Of a stretch of DNA of 64,000 bases, positions 36,721 through 45,886 are shown in pieces. The notes below the pieces were generated by a model that was not told where the DNA came from, did no database searches, and saw nothing but the letters and a program-made list of their open reading frames with translations. The DNA comes from Stanieria cyanosphaera PCC 7437. GTDB lineage: Bacteria; Cyanobacteriota; Cyanobacteriia; Cyanobacteriales; Xenococcaceae. Position numbers and translations under genes: made by a program. Within the stretch, counting starts at the first letter, position 1. Every line of letters starts with the position of its first letter. The stretch is taken from NCBI RefSeq assembly GCF_000317575.1, contig NC_019748.1:4484501-4548500 (forward strand). The letters are read 5' to 3'.

Positions 36721-39700
36721 TCAATTACAAATTGAACGATCGCTTTTAGATAAATTAGGATTATATTCTAAATAATTATTAACGCGATCGCATTCTGTGG
36801 TTAATAAGTTATCTAAGTTTAAATTCCACCAAAATAAACCTTGTTGTTCGTCGGCACTAATTAAAGTTTGACTGTCATTACTAATAGCTAAACTATTGAT
36901 TTGTGAAGAATGTCCTTGGAGAGTTTTTAATAAACTATTATTAGTTAAATCCCAAAGTTTAATCGTACCATCGGCACTACTAGAAGCTAGGATATCGTCG
37001 CGATCAATAAAGTCAAGACCTGTAATACCATCTTGATGTCCGCTTAAAATTTGTGAGGATGAATTTTGCTCTTTTATCTGCCACAAACGAATCGTATTAT
37101 CCCAACTTCCAGAGGCTAAAAGTTTGCCATCTTTGCTAAATTTTAAAGACGAGATAGCGAGATTATGTCCTGATAAAGTTTTTAATAATTTACCTTCTAC
37201 ATTCCAAATTTTAATAGTTTTATCATAACTACCAGAAGCAATTAATTTATTATCAGGACTAATGGCTACAGTTTTAACACTATCTTGATGTCCTTTTAAA
37301 GTTCTTAAGATTTCAGCTTGATCATTATTAAGCTGCCATATTTTAACTGTTCGATCTTCACTACCTGAAACTAACAACTGACCATTAGAACTAAACGCAA
37401 TGCTATTTACTCCATCTTGATGACCTTGTAAAGTAGTCAGTAAACTCCCATCTGTTACTCGCCATAATTTAATAGTTTTATCCCAACTAGCCGAAGCTAA
37501 AACTTTTCCATCGGGACTAAATTTTAAATCAGAAATTGTAGTTTGATGTCCTGGTAAAGTCCGCAGTAATTCTTTAGTTTGATCAGGATATTTTTGCCAC
37601 AGTTGTATTTTGCCATCCCAACCAGCAGCAGCATAAATCTCTGGAAAAGTAGGAGAAATGGCAACACTATAAATTCCTCCTGCTTCGGATGCAGATAAAT
37701 TATTAATTTGCCAAATTTTGACTGTCTTATCTACACTAGCTGATGCTAATAAATAAGATTGAGTTTGATTTTTATTGCCATTTATTTCTATGGGACTAAA
37801 ATTAAGATCGGTAATTTCTCCTCGATGTCCCACTAAAACTTGTTGCAGAATACCATCTTTATTCCAAATATTAATTCTGCCATCAGCCGTAGCAGTAGCA
37901 ATTAATTGATTATCGGGAGTAAAAGCAACACTATTAACCTGTTCTTGATGAGAAAAATAATTAATTTGCTTACCATCTTTGACTTGCCAAAGTTTAACTT
38001 CGCCATCACCACTAGCAGAAATTAACTCATTACCATCAGCACTAAATTTTACTTGAGTAACTCGGTCTTGATTTCCTGTAATCGTACGAATTTCTTTACT
38101 AGTTTGGTTATTTATTTCCCATAACTTAATCTGATTATCTTCCCCACCAGAAGCGAGTAAATTATCTGAAGCAAAATCAATTGTATTGACCCAACCATTA
38201 TGACCAGATAAAGTAGTAATTAAAGTTCCATCTAATTGCCATAATTTAATTGTTTTGTCGCGACTAGCAGAAGCAATTATTTGATTATCTGGACTAAAAG
38301 CAACATCAGTTACCCAATCTTGATGTCCTGTTAAAGTTTTTAAAGGTTCAATTTGATTGTTTTGAATACGCCATAATCTGACAGTTCCATCTGCACTAGC
38401 TGAAGCCAAGACATAATTATCCTGTGATAAGTTTTCATCACTAACTAAAGAAGTTGTTCCTTCTTGATTTAAATTAGAAAGATTAATCTTACCGTTGCTA
38501 AAAGCTAAATTGGTAACTCGATCTTGGTGTCCTGTTAAAGTTGCAATTAATTCACCATTTTCATGCCAGATTTTAATAGTCTGGTCATCACTAGCCGTAG
38601 CAATCAGTTTACCATCAGGACTATAACTTACAGTATTAACTGTTTGACTATGACCTTGTAAACGATTCAATTCTTGAGTATTATCTAGAGCTTGTTGTAA
38701 AGTGCTAACTGTTTTTACTTTAGTCGTTTCCCAATTATCTCTACCAACAAAAGTTTGACCCCAATTGCCAATTTTATTAAATTCTTTTCCTGCCTTAATA
38801 CTGGTCAGAATTGATTCTAATTGTTGATTAGATAATAATAAAGCTTCTGCCGAACTAGTAAGAGTATTAATATTTTCAATTTCTGCCAAAACTTTTTGAC
38901 GATAAGCTAAACCACCAAAAGCGGTTGCGGCTAAACCTAAAACTCCTAAAGTAGCTGCGGTAAGTTGGGCGCGTCGTAACCTTCTTTTCGCTTCTTTTTG
39001 TTCGGCTTCCCTTGCATCAATACCCGCTTCAATAAATTCTCTGGCAACTTCAGTTAATTCATCGGTGTATTTAATATAAATTTCTTCTGCTTCTCCTAAT
39101 CGAACTCCTCGTAGTAAAAAGTCGGGAGATTTACCTTTTTGAGTCCAAAGTAGTGCTGCTTGTTCGATTTGCCTCTGCGCTCTTAATCTAGCTCGGTTTT
39201 CCTCTAACCACCACCGTAAAGTTGACCAATGACGAATGAGAATTTCGTGAACTACTTCGATAGTAGCTTCTTGTTTCATCGCTTCTAACAAGAGTTCATC
39301 ATCATTGGCAGGGGTATCACCACTACGACTTTGCCCCGATCCTGAGTGAATTCCTTGGTCGAGATTAACTACAATTAATTTAGCAGCCATCAAAGCTTGT
39401 AAAGTTCTAGCTACTAAAGGTGCAGGATATTTAGCTACCACTAAATCTGATTTACTAATGCGACGGCGAGTATCTTCTGTTCCTTCTCCTAATTGAGTTA
39501 AATTAAGAAAAATCCATCTAGCACAAGCTTGGGCTTCAGGATCGAGATTTTCGTAGACTTCTTGCGCCCGTTTTTCTAACGCACCCTTCATGCCACCCAG
39601 TTGTTGATAAGCAGAGAGGGTTAACTTTCCCGCCTGACGATTTTCCCATAATTGTTGAAGAACAAATTGTAATAAAGGTAAGTCGCCTGCGGAACGATCT

Positions 39701-41991
39701 AAATCTTGTAATAATAATTCTACTAATCCCGATTCAATTTTTAACCCTACCTGTTCGGCTGGTTTAATTATCGAACTTCGATAATCATCTTCGGTTAAAT
39801 AGGGAGGAACTAAAACACTAGATTGTTGTAAGATTTGTGCCAATTCGGAAATTTCCAAACAAGTAGCCACAAAATCCGCCCGAACTGTTAAAATTAGCTT
39901 AAAGCGATCGCCTGCAAATTTAATCGCTCCTAAAATTAATTCTAAAAAGTTATTACGGTCGGTAACTCCTGCTAAGGTAAAGATTTCTTCAAATTGATCG
40001 ATTACCAGTATTACCACTGGTTCACTGCGACTGCGTAACCATTGCACAAAACCTTCTACACCTTGATAAAGTAAGCCTTCGATTTGTAGCTGTTGTTGAG
40101 CTTTTTCTTTTTCAGTCCCACCATCAACCAACGTCCGTGCTAGAGTTTGAATGGGTTTTTGTCCTGGACGTAAACAACTAATCCACCATTGTTCACTACC
40201 TGGTACTTGTTTACCTTGACGCAGTTGAGAAATTAATCCTGCTTGAACTACTGAGGATTTACCCGAACCAGAAGCACCGACAACAGCAATGGTCGAGCTA
40301 TGATTAACTTGAAGCAGTAATTTTTGAATTAACGCATCTCTACCATAGAAATATTGGGCATTTTCTTCAGTAAAAGCTTTTAAGCCCATATAAGGGCAAA
40401 TTCCCAGGTCATATACTCCCGAATCATCTTTATTGCCGTTATTAGTTTTGCCTGGTAAAACCTCAATAACACCTCTAGTACCCGATAACCAAATCTTGGG
40501 AATTACTTCTGTACCAGCTAATTGAATTTGTAATTGAGTAATCCAAGCAGCCACAGGAAACCCCGATTGTTGATCCGCTTTTGCCAGTGTTTCCAATAAA
40601 GCTTGGGTAAATTGTTGCGAATTAGATAGATTAGAAGCAGCAGCAATCAAACACTGTCCGCGATCCGATTCCAATCTTAAATCTTCCACCCATTCTGCAA
40701 TGGAACTCGCCCCAGGACAATCTAAAATAATAATCTGTTGAGAAGCACGAGAATTACGTAAAATTTTTCTCAACCAAGAACGAGATAACTTGACTCCATC
40801 TCTGAGAAATAACCAAGACTCTCCCGTTTCCGTTTCCTTAATTAATCCACGGAGGTATAAAAATACAGTACTAAGATCGGTTTGGAGTACAGTATTCTGA
40901 GAAACTTCCGCATCCAAACTTCTTGCGATCGCGCTTCGTACTTCAGTCCAGTTTGTATCGGTTTGGGGGAAATATTCTAAATTAAAGCCACCAGTACCCC
41001 TTAAAATCTTACTTAAGCCTAATGTTGTCTGATTAATCCCCAATCCATCAATTACCAAAGCCTGACGGGGATTACTAAAACTATGATCAGTTGAACGTTT
41101 ACCTAAAATTACCTTACCAAAACCTTCAACAATGCGTTTCGGAGTTTGCAAAGGATATTCAGAGTTTAATTGCCTTTCACCTCGACTACTTTTTTGTTGA
41201 TTAATTAAACGAATTTGTTGATTAGTCTTATCGATGTAACGCAGAGTTTGATGATAAACATATTGATACAAAGCATCTGCCTCAATCATCCCAACCGAAT
41301 CGGCTGCTTCTCCTCGTAAACCTCGCATCAAATAATAAGTAAATACGCCGTGTCCTAATTCGGGAAACTCCCACGATTGCTGAGTCTGATCGCAAGAAAG
41401 CAAAGCATAAAAGCCTTGACTCTGGGCTGCCTTTTTCCTTAAAACTTGTACCAATTGCGTAGTAGGATTAGGTAAAGTAGATCCTTCGGTGCCTCGCAAA
41501 GTCATCCCACCACTGTGACAAGCATCCAACCAAACTAACTGTTGACTAGCTGCACATTGACCCAAACATTGTAATAATTCCTGTAAAGGTAATCCTGTTT
41601 CTAATAATTTATCTGTATAAGTATCAGTTAGACAAAGAACTACTTTTTGAGTTGAAGCTTCTAAAATTCCGTGTCCAGAAAAATAAAATAAGATCGTATC
41701 CTGCGGTTTAGCTGTATTAACAATGTGTTGTAAAGTGTTTCGTACCTGAGTAACCGTTGGTTTCTGGTTGGCAAAATCGTGATGAACTATAATTTCCCTG
41801 GCAGGAAAGGTTTCTGTCGCTTCAGTTAAAGCCTCTCCCAACCCTTGACAATCTAAAGCAGAATATTGCAGAGATGGTAAACTCTTTTCATCCTGATACT
41901 GATTGACTCCAACCAAAAAAAGCCAGAGTTTTGCTATTTCTTGTTTAGAAACAGCTTGAGGACGGGGTTTAGCAACAGCACGAGGACACAT
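36721..41991 (-). CDS. Caspase (metacaspase-like) / nSTAND ATPase / 14-WD40 repeat protein
   Basis: A 1756-residue multidomain protein. Residues about 22-275 are a peptidase C14 caspase domain with catalytic His107 (FSGHG) and Cys158 (LDACHSGG). Residues about 308-500 resemble a second, degenerate caspase-like fold (VFLYLRGL and IILDCPGAS at the equivalent places). An nSTAND NTPase follows, with Walker A GASGSGKSS (572-580) and Walker B VILVIDQFEE (660-669). A hydrophobic helix lies near residue 1010 (TAATLGVLGLAATAFGGLAY). The C-terminal ~640 residues hold 14 WD40 repeats, enough for two seven-bladed propellers. This architecture suggests a ligand-sensing, oligomerising protease switch for cell suicide or phage defence. 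The role is an inference. Confidence 0.95.
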   Translation of the reverse strand: MCPRAVAKPRPQAVSKQEIAKLWLFLVGVNQYQDEKSLPSLQYSALDCQGLGEALTEATETFPAREIIVHHDFANQKPTVTQVRNTLQHIVNTAKPQDTILFYFSGHGILEASTQKVVLCLTDTYTDKLLETGLPLQELLQCLGQCAASQQLVWLDACHSGGMTLRGTEGSTLPNPTTQLVQVLRKKAAQSQGFYALLSCDQTQQSWEFPELGHGVFTYYLMRGLRGEAADSVGMIEADALYQYVYHQTLRYIDKTNQQIRLINQQKSSRGERQLNSEYPLQTPKRIVEGFGKVILGKRSTDHSFSNPRQALVIDGLGINQTTLGLSKILRGTGGFNLEYFPQTDTNWTEVRSAIARSLDAEVSQNTVLQTDLSTVFLYLRGLIKETETGESWLFLRDGVKLSRSWLRKILRNSRASQQIIILDCPGASSIAEWVEDLRLESDRGQCLIAAASNLSNSQQFTQALLETLAKADQQSGFPVAAWITQLQIQLAGTEVIPKIWLSGTRGVIEVLPGKTNNGNKDDSGVYDLGICPYMGLKAFTEENAQYFYGRDALIQKLLLQVNHSSTIAVVGASGSGKSSVVQAGLISQLRQGKQVPGSEQWWISCLRPGQKPIQTLARTLVDGGTEKEKAQQQLQIEGLLYQGVEGFVQWLRSRSEPVVILVIDQFEEIFTLAGVTDRNNFLELILGAIKFAGDRFKLILTVRADFVATCLEISELAQILQQSSVLVPPYLTEDDYRSSIIKPAEQVGLKIESGLVELLLQDLDRSAGDLPLLQFVLQQLWENRQAGKLTLSAYQQLGGMKGALEKRAQEVYENLDPEAQACARWIFLNLTQLGEGTEDTRRRISKSDLVVAKYPAPLVARTLQALMAAKLIVVNLDQGIHSGSGQSRSGDTPANDDELLLEAMKQEATIEVVHEILIRHWSTLRWWLEENRARLRAQRQIEQAALLWTQKGKSPDFLLRGVRLGEAEEIYIKYTDELTEVAREFIEAGIDAREAEQKEAKRRLRRAQLTAATLGVLGLAATAFGGLAYRQKVLAEIENINTLTSSAEALLLSNQQLESILTSIKAGKEFNKIGNWGQTFVGRDNWETTKVKTVSTLQQALDNTQELNRLQGHSQTVNTVSYSPDGKLIATASDDQTIKIWHENGELIATLTGHQDRVTNLAFSNGKINLSNLNQEGTTSLVSDENLSQDNYVLASASADGTVRLWRIQNNQIEPLKTLTGHQDWVTDVAFSPDNQIIASASRDKTIKLWQLDGTLITTLSGHNGWVNTIDFASDNLLASGGEDNQIKLWEINNQTSKEIRTITGNQDRVTQVKFSADGNELISASGDGEVKLWQVKDGKQINYFSHQEQVNSVAFTPDNQLIATATADGRINIWNKDGILQQVLVGHRGEITDLNFSPIEINGNKNQTQSYLLASASVDKTVKIWQINNLSASEAGGIYSVAISPTFPEIYAAAGWDGKIQLWQKYPDQTKELLRTLPGHQTTISDLKFSPDGKVLASASWDKTIKLWRVTDGSLLTTLQGHQDGVNSIAFSSNGQLLVSGSEDRTVKIWQLNNDQAEILRTLKGHQDSVKTVAISPDNKLIASGSYDKTIKIWNVEGKLLKTLSGHNLAISSLKFSKDGKLLASGSWDNTIRLWQIKEQNSSSQILSGHQDGITGLDFIDRDDILASSSADGTIKLWDLTNNSLLKTLQGHSSQINSLAISNDSQTLISADEQQGLFWWNLNLDNLLTTECDRVNNYLEYNPNLSKSDRSICN

Positions 41992-42256
41992 TAGCTTACC
42001 AGTTACTTTTAAAGTCAGTATATATCTCTAGGTGTAATATCTCAGTTTTATGCAGTGATGTTCTTAAGCTTTTGATCAAGACTGTTCGCAGATTTTGCAA
42101 TATATACAACTACTAGTGTTAAAAGAGTTGCTATTTAAGTTTTTGAACTTTTGGTTGATTAGTTTAATTAGCAAATTATTATTAATGTTTATCCCGATCT
42201 GTTATTTAAAAACTTCTTCTGCTTTATAATTAAACTAAGTCTAGCTAAGTCATAAA

Positions 42257-42499
42257 ATGAAAATAACTAACATCCATGAAGCGAAAACTCATTTATCTCG
42301 CTTAATTGAATTAGTAATAGCTGGGGAAGAAGTCATTATTGCTAAAGCAGGAAAACCATTGGTTAAATTAATTCCTTATGAGGCAACAAAACAACCTCGA
42401 ACACCTGGAAGCTGGGAAGGAAAAGTAATAATGTCTGATGATTTTGATGAAGAGTTACCCGATCAGATTTTGGCTGGTTTTTTAGGAGAAGAAGAGTGA
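42257..42499 (+). CDS. Phd/YefM-family antitoxin (VapB-type)
   Basis: The 80-residue protein begins MKITNIHEAKTHLSRLIELV and GEEVIIAKAGKPLVKLIPY, the Phd/YefM DNA-binding domain. An acidic toxin-binding tail follows (SDDFDEELPDQILAGFLGEEE). It overlaps the PIN-domain toxin gene by 4 bases (GTGA) and should autorepress. Confidence 0.93.
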   Translation: MKITNIHEAKTHLSRLIELVIAGEEVIIAKAGKPLVKLIPYEATKQPRTPGSWEGKVIMSDDFDEELPDQILAGFLGEEE

Positions 42500-42873
42500 A
42501 ATTACTTCTTGATACTCATACTCTTATTTGGTGGCTAACTAATCATCCAACTCTATCCCAAGCTGCTAAAAAGGCTATCTCTAATCAAGATAATTTAGTT
42601 TTTATATCGGCTGCATCAGCTTGGGAAATTGCAATTAAAAAATCTCTGGGAAAATTAACTGCTCCAGATGATTTAGAAGTACAAATTGAAAGTAATAATT
42701 TTCAACCATTACCTATTACCATTACTCATGGTTTGGCCATCGAAGAACTTCCTAATCATCATAACGATCCTTTTGATCGTATTATAATTGTTCAGGCTAT
42801 TTGTGAATCTATGACTGTTGTTACAAGAGATAAAAAGTTTAATTTATATAATATTTCAATTATCAAAAGTTAA
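42496..42873 (+). CDS. PIN-domain VapC-type ribonuclease toxin
   Basis: The 125-residue toxin begins MKLLLDTHTLIWWLTNHP. Conserved PIN acidic residues are Asp6, Glu in SAASAWEIAIKKS, Asp in HHNDPFDRIII and Asp in VTRDKKF. The DTHTLIWW/PFDR type is the common cyanobacterial VapC subgroup. It cuts RNA with Mg2+ or Mn2+. Start is GTG 42496. Confidence 0.93.
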   Translation: MKLLLDTHTLIWWLTNHPTLSQAAKKAISNQDNLVFISAASAWEIAIKKSLGKLTAPDDLEVQIESNNFQPLPITITHGLAIEELPNHHNDPFDRIIIVQAICESMTVVTRDKKFNLYNISIIKS

Positions 42874-43004
42874 CTGATAAAATTAATAATTAACTTTAAG
42901 TAATTGAACTAGCCTATAGATTAAAACTGTAGAGCGATCGCTTTTTGAAAAGCTGCACCTAATCGCGATCGCATTATATTTAAAATATTAAAGACAGAAT
43001 AATT

Positions 43005-43275
43005 ATGGCAACAGCTATAGCCTTTCTCGCTCTTGGTGAGGTACACCATTACCAGTTACTAATTACTAATTATGAGGGATGAATAATCAACCATTAAAAA
43101 TCAACTATCAAAGATTGATAAGTCAGCTATGATCGCTGCTGGTAGTGGTGCAATTGTCGGTGCAGCAGCCAGTAGTACGATTGGCGGTATTGGTGTTGCT
43201 GTCGGTGACACGGCTTTTGGAGTGGGAACATTAGCAGGTTTAGCAGCTTACGGGATTGGAAAAGCATTAGATTAA
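43005..43275 (+). pseudogene. Glycine-zipper small protein gene disrupted by a dispersed repeat
   Basis: ATG 43005 encodes MATAIAFLALGE and then runs into the inserted repeat and a stop. A second frame from ATG 43129 continues IAAGSGAIVGAAASSTIGGI and GVAVGDTAFGVGTLAGLAAY to 43275. Together they look like a small Gly/Ala-rich membrane-active protein of a kind common in cyanobacteria. Removing the repeat would bring the halves close. The 48-residue downstream part might still be made. Confidence 0.6.
43040..43113. repeat. Dispersed intergenic-type repeat, copy 1 (inside a gene)
   Basis: Begins GGTACACCATTACCAGTTAC and contains AATTATGAGGGATGAATAAT. The reverse complement recurs at 54564-54684 and, in part, at 60107-60177. 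Confidence 0.8.
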
Positions 43276-43312
43276 GTGACAGCTTCAAACTTTGTTGTTG
43301 AATTAGGTGCAG

Positions 43313-43651
43313 CTACCTAAAATCTGGAAATAAACAATTAAGAAGTTCTAAAAGCTCTGGAATATCTTTTTCAACAACATCCCAAAGAGTAGTTGCATTA
43401 ATTTTATCGTATTGATGAACAAGGATATCGCGCATTCCAGCTATATCTTTCCAAGGGATTTCAGGATATTGTGAACGAAATTCTGGTGATAATCGTTTAG
43501 TTGCTTCCCCAATAATGATTATTTGGTAAAGAATCGCTGATTGTTTTTCTTCGTTAGTCGCCAAGACAGATTTATCCATTCCTTTAGCAAATTGCAAGAC
43601 TCGGTTTGCTGCGTTGAAGATATCGAGAAGTGATGATTTATCTCTGTTCAT
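43313..43651 (-). CDS. hepT: HepT-like HEPN-domain toxin
   Basis: The 112-residue helical protein carries the HEPN RNase motif RDILVHQY (Rx4HxY), with LYQIIIIGEATKRLS upstream, the HepT (DUF86) pattern. HepT toxins are RNases or tRNA-modification targets, neutralised by the MntA nucleotidyltransferase through AMPylation of the Tyr. It follows the mntA-like gene with a 14-base overlap. Confidence 0.92.
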   Translation of the reverse strand: MNRDKSSLLDIFNAANRVLQFAKGMDKSVLATNEEKQSAILYQIIIIGEATKRLSPEFRSQYPEIPWKDIAGMRDILVHQYDKINATTLWDVVEKDIPELLELLNCLFPDFR

Positions 43652-43976
43652 AAATTACTTGTGCTGTTTTTAAAATTTCGTGGCGACGAATCCAGTTTTC
43701 ACTATTTTCAATAGATTCTTTTAGGGCTAGATCTACTCGTCTTCCTGTAGTTTCTTCTAATTCATGCTTAATTTTAGCCAGTGTTAATAATCCCTGCCGA
43801 GCATTAGGTGCAAAGCGAATTAAAATATCAATATCACTCTGAGCATGAAATTGATCGCTTAACACAGAGCCAAATAAAAGTAGCTCGGTAATATGCCACC
43901 GTTGGCAGAATTGAGCAATTTTTTCGGTTGATATTCCTAAACGTGTTTGGATTTGAGCATCTAATTCGACCGACAT
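43638..43976 (-). CDS. mntA: MntA-like nucleotidyltransferase antitoxin
   Basis: The protein has the minimal nucleotidyltransferase signature GSVLSDQFHAQSDIDILI (GSx10DxD). The preceding CQRWHITELLLF strand and the closing VDLALKESIENSENWIRRHEI also fit. In the HepT-MntA system it AMPylates HepT and blocks its RNase. ATG 43976 (MSVELDAQIQTRL) was chosen; an upstream start at 44003 is in frame. Both genes are on the minus strand. Confidence 0.92.
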   Translation of the reverse strand: MSVELDAQIQTRLGISTEKIAQFCQRWHITELLLFGSVLSDQFHAQSDIDILIRFAPNARQGLLTLAKIKHELEETTGRRVDLALKESIENSENWIRRHEILKTAQVIYEQR

Positions 43977-44029
43977 ATCAATTTTAGAAGTAGTTACCGA
44001 CAAATATCTTGGCTAGTTTGATAATAAAT

Positions 44030-44614
44030 TCAAATTTGCTCTAATTGTTTTACCACGCGACCGCATTCTTCAGTAAGAAAATTAGAACCTGCTTGTCGAT
44101 TCACTTCAATTAAAGAACGATAATACCATAGAGTTCCTTCTCTGCCTCCTGTAAAACGACTCCAAATATCATTTTCTCCTCGATGCCAGTCAGCTAAAAT
44201 TGAACGAGCGTTATGTAATTTATCTGCCATTGAGACTCTTCGCACTTGGGGAGAAGCATGACGCATTTTCTCAATATAATTTTGCTTTCTTGCTTGCCAA
44301 GGCGGTTTGGGAATAACTTCAGCATCGGTGCAAGCGTTGACTATATTCACTACTGTTTCACCAAACTTTTCCCGAATTTCTTGACGGGTTTTGTCTCCGC
44401 CTTGGTCTTCTATGGCATCATGTAATAAAGCCGCAATCGCTTCGTCTTCGTCTCCTCCATCTTCTATTACCAAGGCAGCAACGCTAAGAAGGTGGCTGAT
44501 ATACGGAACGCCACTACCTTTTCTAACTTGTTGAGCATGGAGACGAGTAGCATAAACTAAAGCTTGTTCAAATCGATTACTAAGTTTGGTTGTTTTTTCA
44601 GGGTTTAAAGTCAT
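44030..44614 (-). CDS. HD-domain phosphohydrolase, (p)ppGpp hydrolase-like
   Basis: The 194-residue protein is a stand-alone HD domain of the RelA/SpoT type. His in RLHAQQVRKGSGVPYISH, the HD pair in AALLHDAIEDQGG and Asp in VSMADKLHNARSIL are the metal ligands. Such small alarmone hydrolases (Mesh1-like) remove the 3'-pyrophosphate of (p)ppGpp. No synthetase domain is fused. It lies upstream of mntA-hepT on the same strand, 54 bases from the longer mntA start, so it may be co-transcribed. Confidence 0.9.
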   Translation of the reverse strand: MTLNPEKTTKLSNRFEQALVYATRLHAQQVRKGSGVPYISHLLSVAALVIEDGGDEDEAIAALLHDAIEDQGGDKTRQEIREKFGETVVNIVNACTDAEVIPKPPWQARKQNYIEKMRHASPQVRRVSMADKLHNARSILADWHRGENDIWSRFTGGREGTLWYYRSLIEVNRQAGSNFLTEECGRVVKQLEQI

Positions 44615-44697
44615 TTAATTGTTGAGAACAGTTTCAGATGAATTAGACCAGAATAACTATTTTCTATAATTAAATTATTAATGTAAATTTCAGCAAC

Positions 44698-45201
44698 ATG
44701 AATTTAATCTCGGCTACTTTAATCGGGATAGTAACAATTATTAATCTTATTAATTTGCCCGTTGTCCTTAATCGCGAATTGATAGTCAAACCAACCAATA
44801 GTTTAGTTAATTTAGCTCAAATAGATCCTATGAGACGTTTTGATCAATTTTGGCGCAATCAAACTGTTAACACTTCAGTGCAACAAAACTCAACTACTAT
44901 TACTCTAGATAGTCGAAATTTATCTAGCTCACATTACTTAAAGATTATTACCAATAGTACAAAAATTACAGGTACAATTACAGTTAACGATCGCAAGTTA
45001 ATTAGTTTAAATAGTTCTGAAACTTCTCTAGATTTAGCTCCTCGTTTAGTTAAAGGAATGAATACTATTGAAATTGTCGGGAATTATTCTCCTAGTAATG
45101 CCAATGTAACCATTCAATTTTCTGGGGTTGGTAATTCTATCACTCAACAAAGTAGTGGCAGCGGGATTCTCCAGCATAAATTAATTATTAATGTGCGTTA
45201 A
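44698..45201 (+). CDS. Secreted hypothetical protein
   Basis: The 167-residue protein begins with a hydrophobic signal-like segment (MNLISATLIGIVTIINLINL). Residues about 65-165 look beta-rich, with Ser/Thr/Asn-rich strands (TITGTITVNDRKLISLNSSE, NTIEIVGNYSPSNANVTIQF) like a small immunoglobulin-like fold. No family is recognised. Probably exported. Confidence 0.7.
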   Translation: MNLISATLIGIVTIINLINLPVVLNRELIVKPTNSLVNLAQIDPMRRFDQFWRNQTVNTSVQQNSTTITLDSRNLSSSHYLKIITNSTKITGTITVNDRKLISLNSSETSLDLAPRLVKGMNTIEIVGNYSPSNANVTIQFSGVGNSITQQSSGSGILQHKLIINVR

Positions 45202-45298
45202 CATTTTGATATTTGTTAATGATTGTTAGACATTACTGTATCTAGAGATTAAGCTGAGTAAAATTAGCATAAAATAACTCAAGTTATGTTAATTACTT

Positions 45299-45886
45299 AT
45301 GAACTGGCAGCAGAAACAGTCTTTAGGCAAGCATCCCTTTAAAAAAGAACGAGAACCAAGTTTCTACTACTTTGCCTACGGTTCTTGTATGTGTCCTGTA
45401 GATTTAAAGCGATCGCTAGGAGAAGATACCCATCATTATGTAGTTGGGAAAGCTGTACTTTCAGGATATCGTTTAGGATTTTATCGTCGTTCTCTACTAC
45501 GCAACTGTGGTGTATTAGACATTATTGCCGATACTCAATCTCAGATCGAAGGAGTATTATATTACTTGCCTTGGCGGTTAAGCGATCGCTTAGATGAAAG
45601 AGAAGAAGTTCCTCGTCGAGGTTATCGACAAGAATTTGTCACAGTTAAAAGTCATAGTAGCTCTTACGAACAAGTTCGCACTTATGTAGTAATTGATAAA
45701 CTAACTCAAGAAATTCCCCCTAATGACTGGTATTTTCAAGTTGTCTTACGTGGTGCTATTACCTGTGGATTGTCAGAGGAATATTGCTGGCAATTATTCA
45801 ATCATATGCATCAATTACAAACAAAACAAAATAGTTATTTGCTAGATGGTAAAGAGGAGCAAACAATTGTCAGACACGCAAGTTAA
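45299..45886 (+). CDS. Gamma-glutamylcyclotransferase-like protein
   Basis: The 195-residue protein has the GGCT/AIG2 fold. YFAYGSCM near residue 27 is the substrate-binding loop, and Glu in RLDEREEVPRRGYRQ sits at the catalytic position. GVLYYLPWRL is also typical. The family makes 5-oxoproline from gamma-glutamyl compounds; the exact substrate is unknown. It overlaps the next gene by 20 bases from the chosen start, indicating an operon. Confidence 0.88.
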   Translation: MNWQQKQSLGKHPFKKEREPSFYYFAYGSCMCPVDLKRSLGEDTHHYVVGKAVLSGYRLGFYRRSLLRNCGVLDIIADTQSQIEGVLYYLPWRLSDRLDEREEVPRRGYRQEFVTVKSHSSSYEQVRTYVVIDKLTQEIPPNDWYFQVVLRGAITCGLSEEYCWQLFNHMHQLQTKQNSYLLDGKEEQTIVRHAS

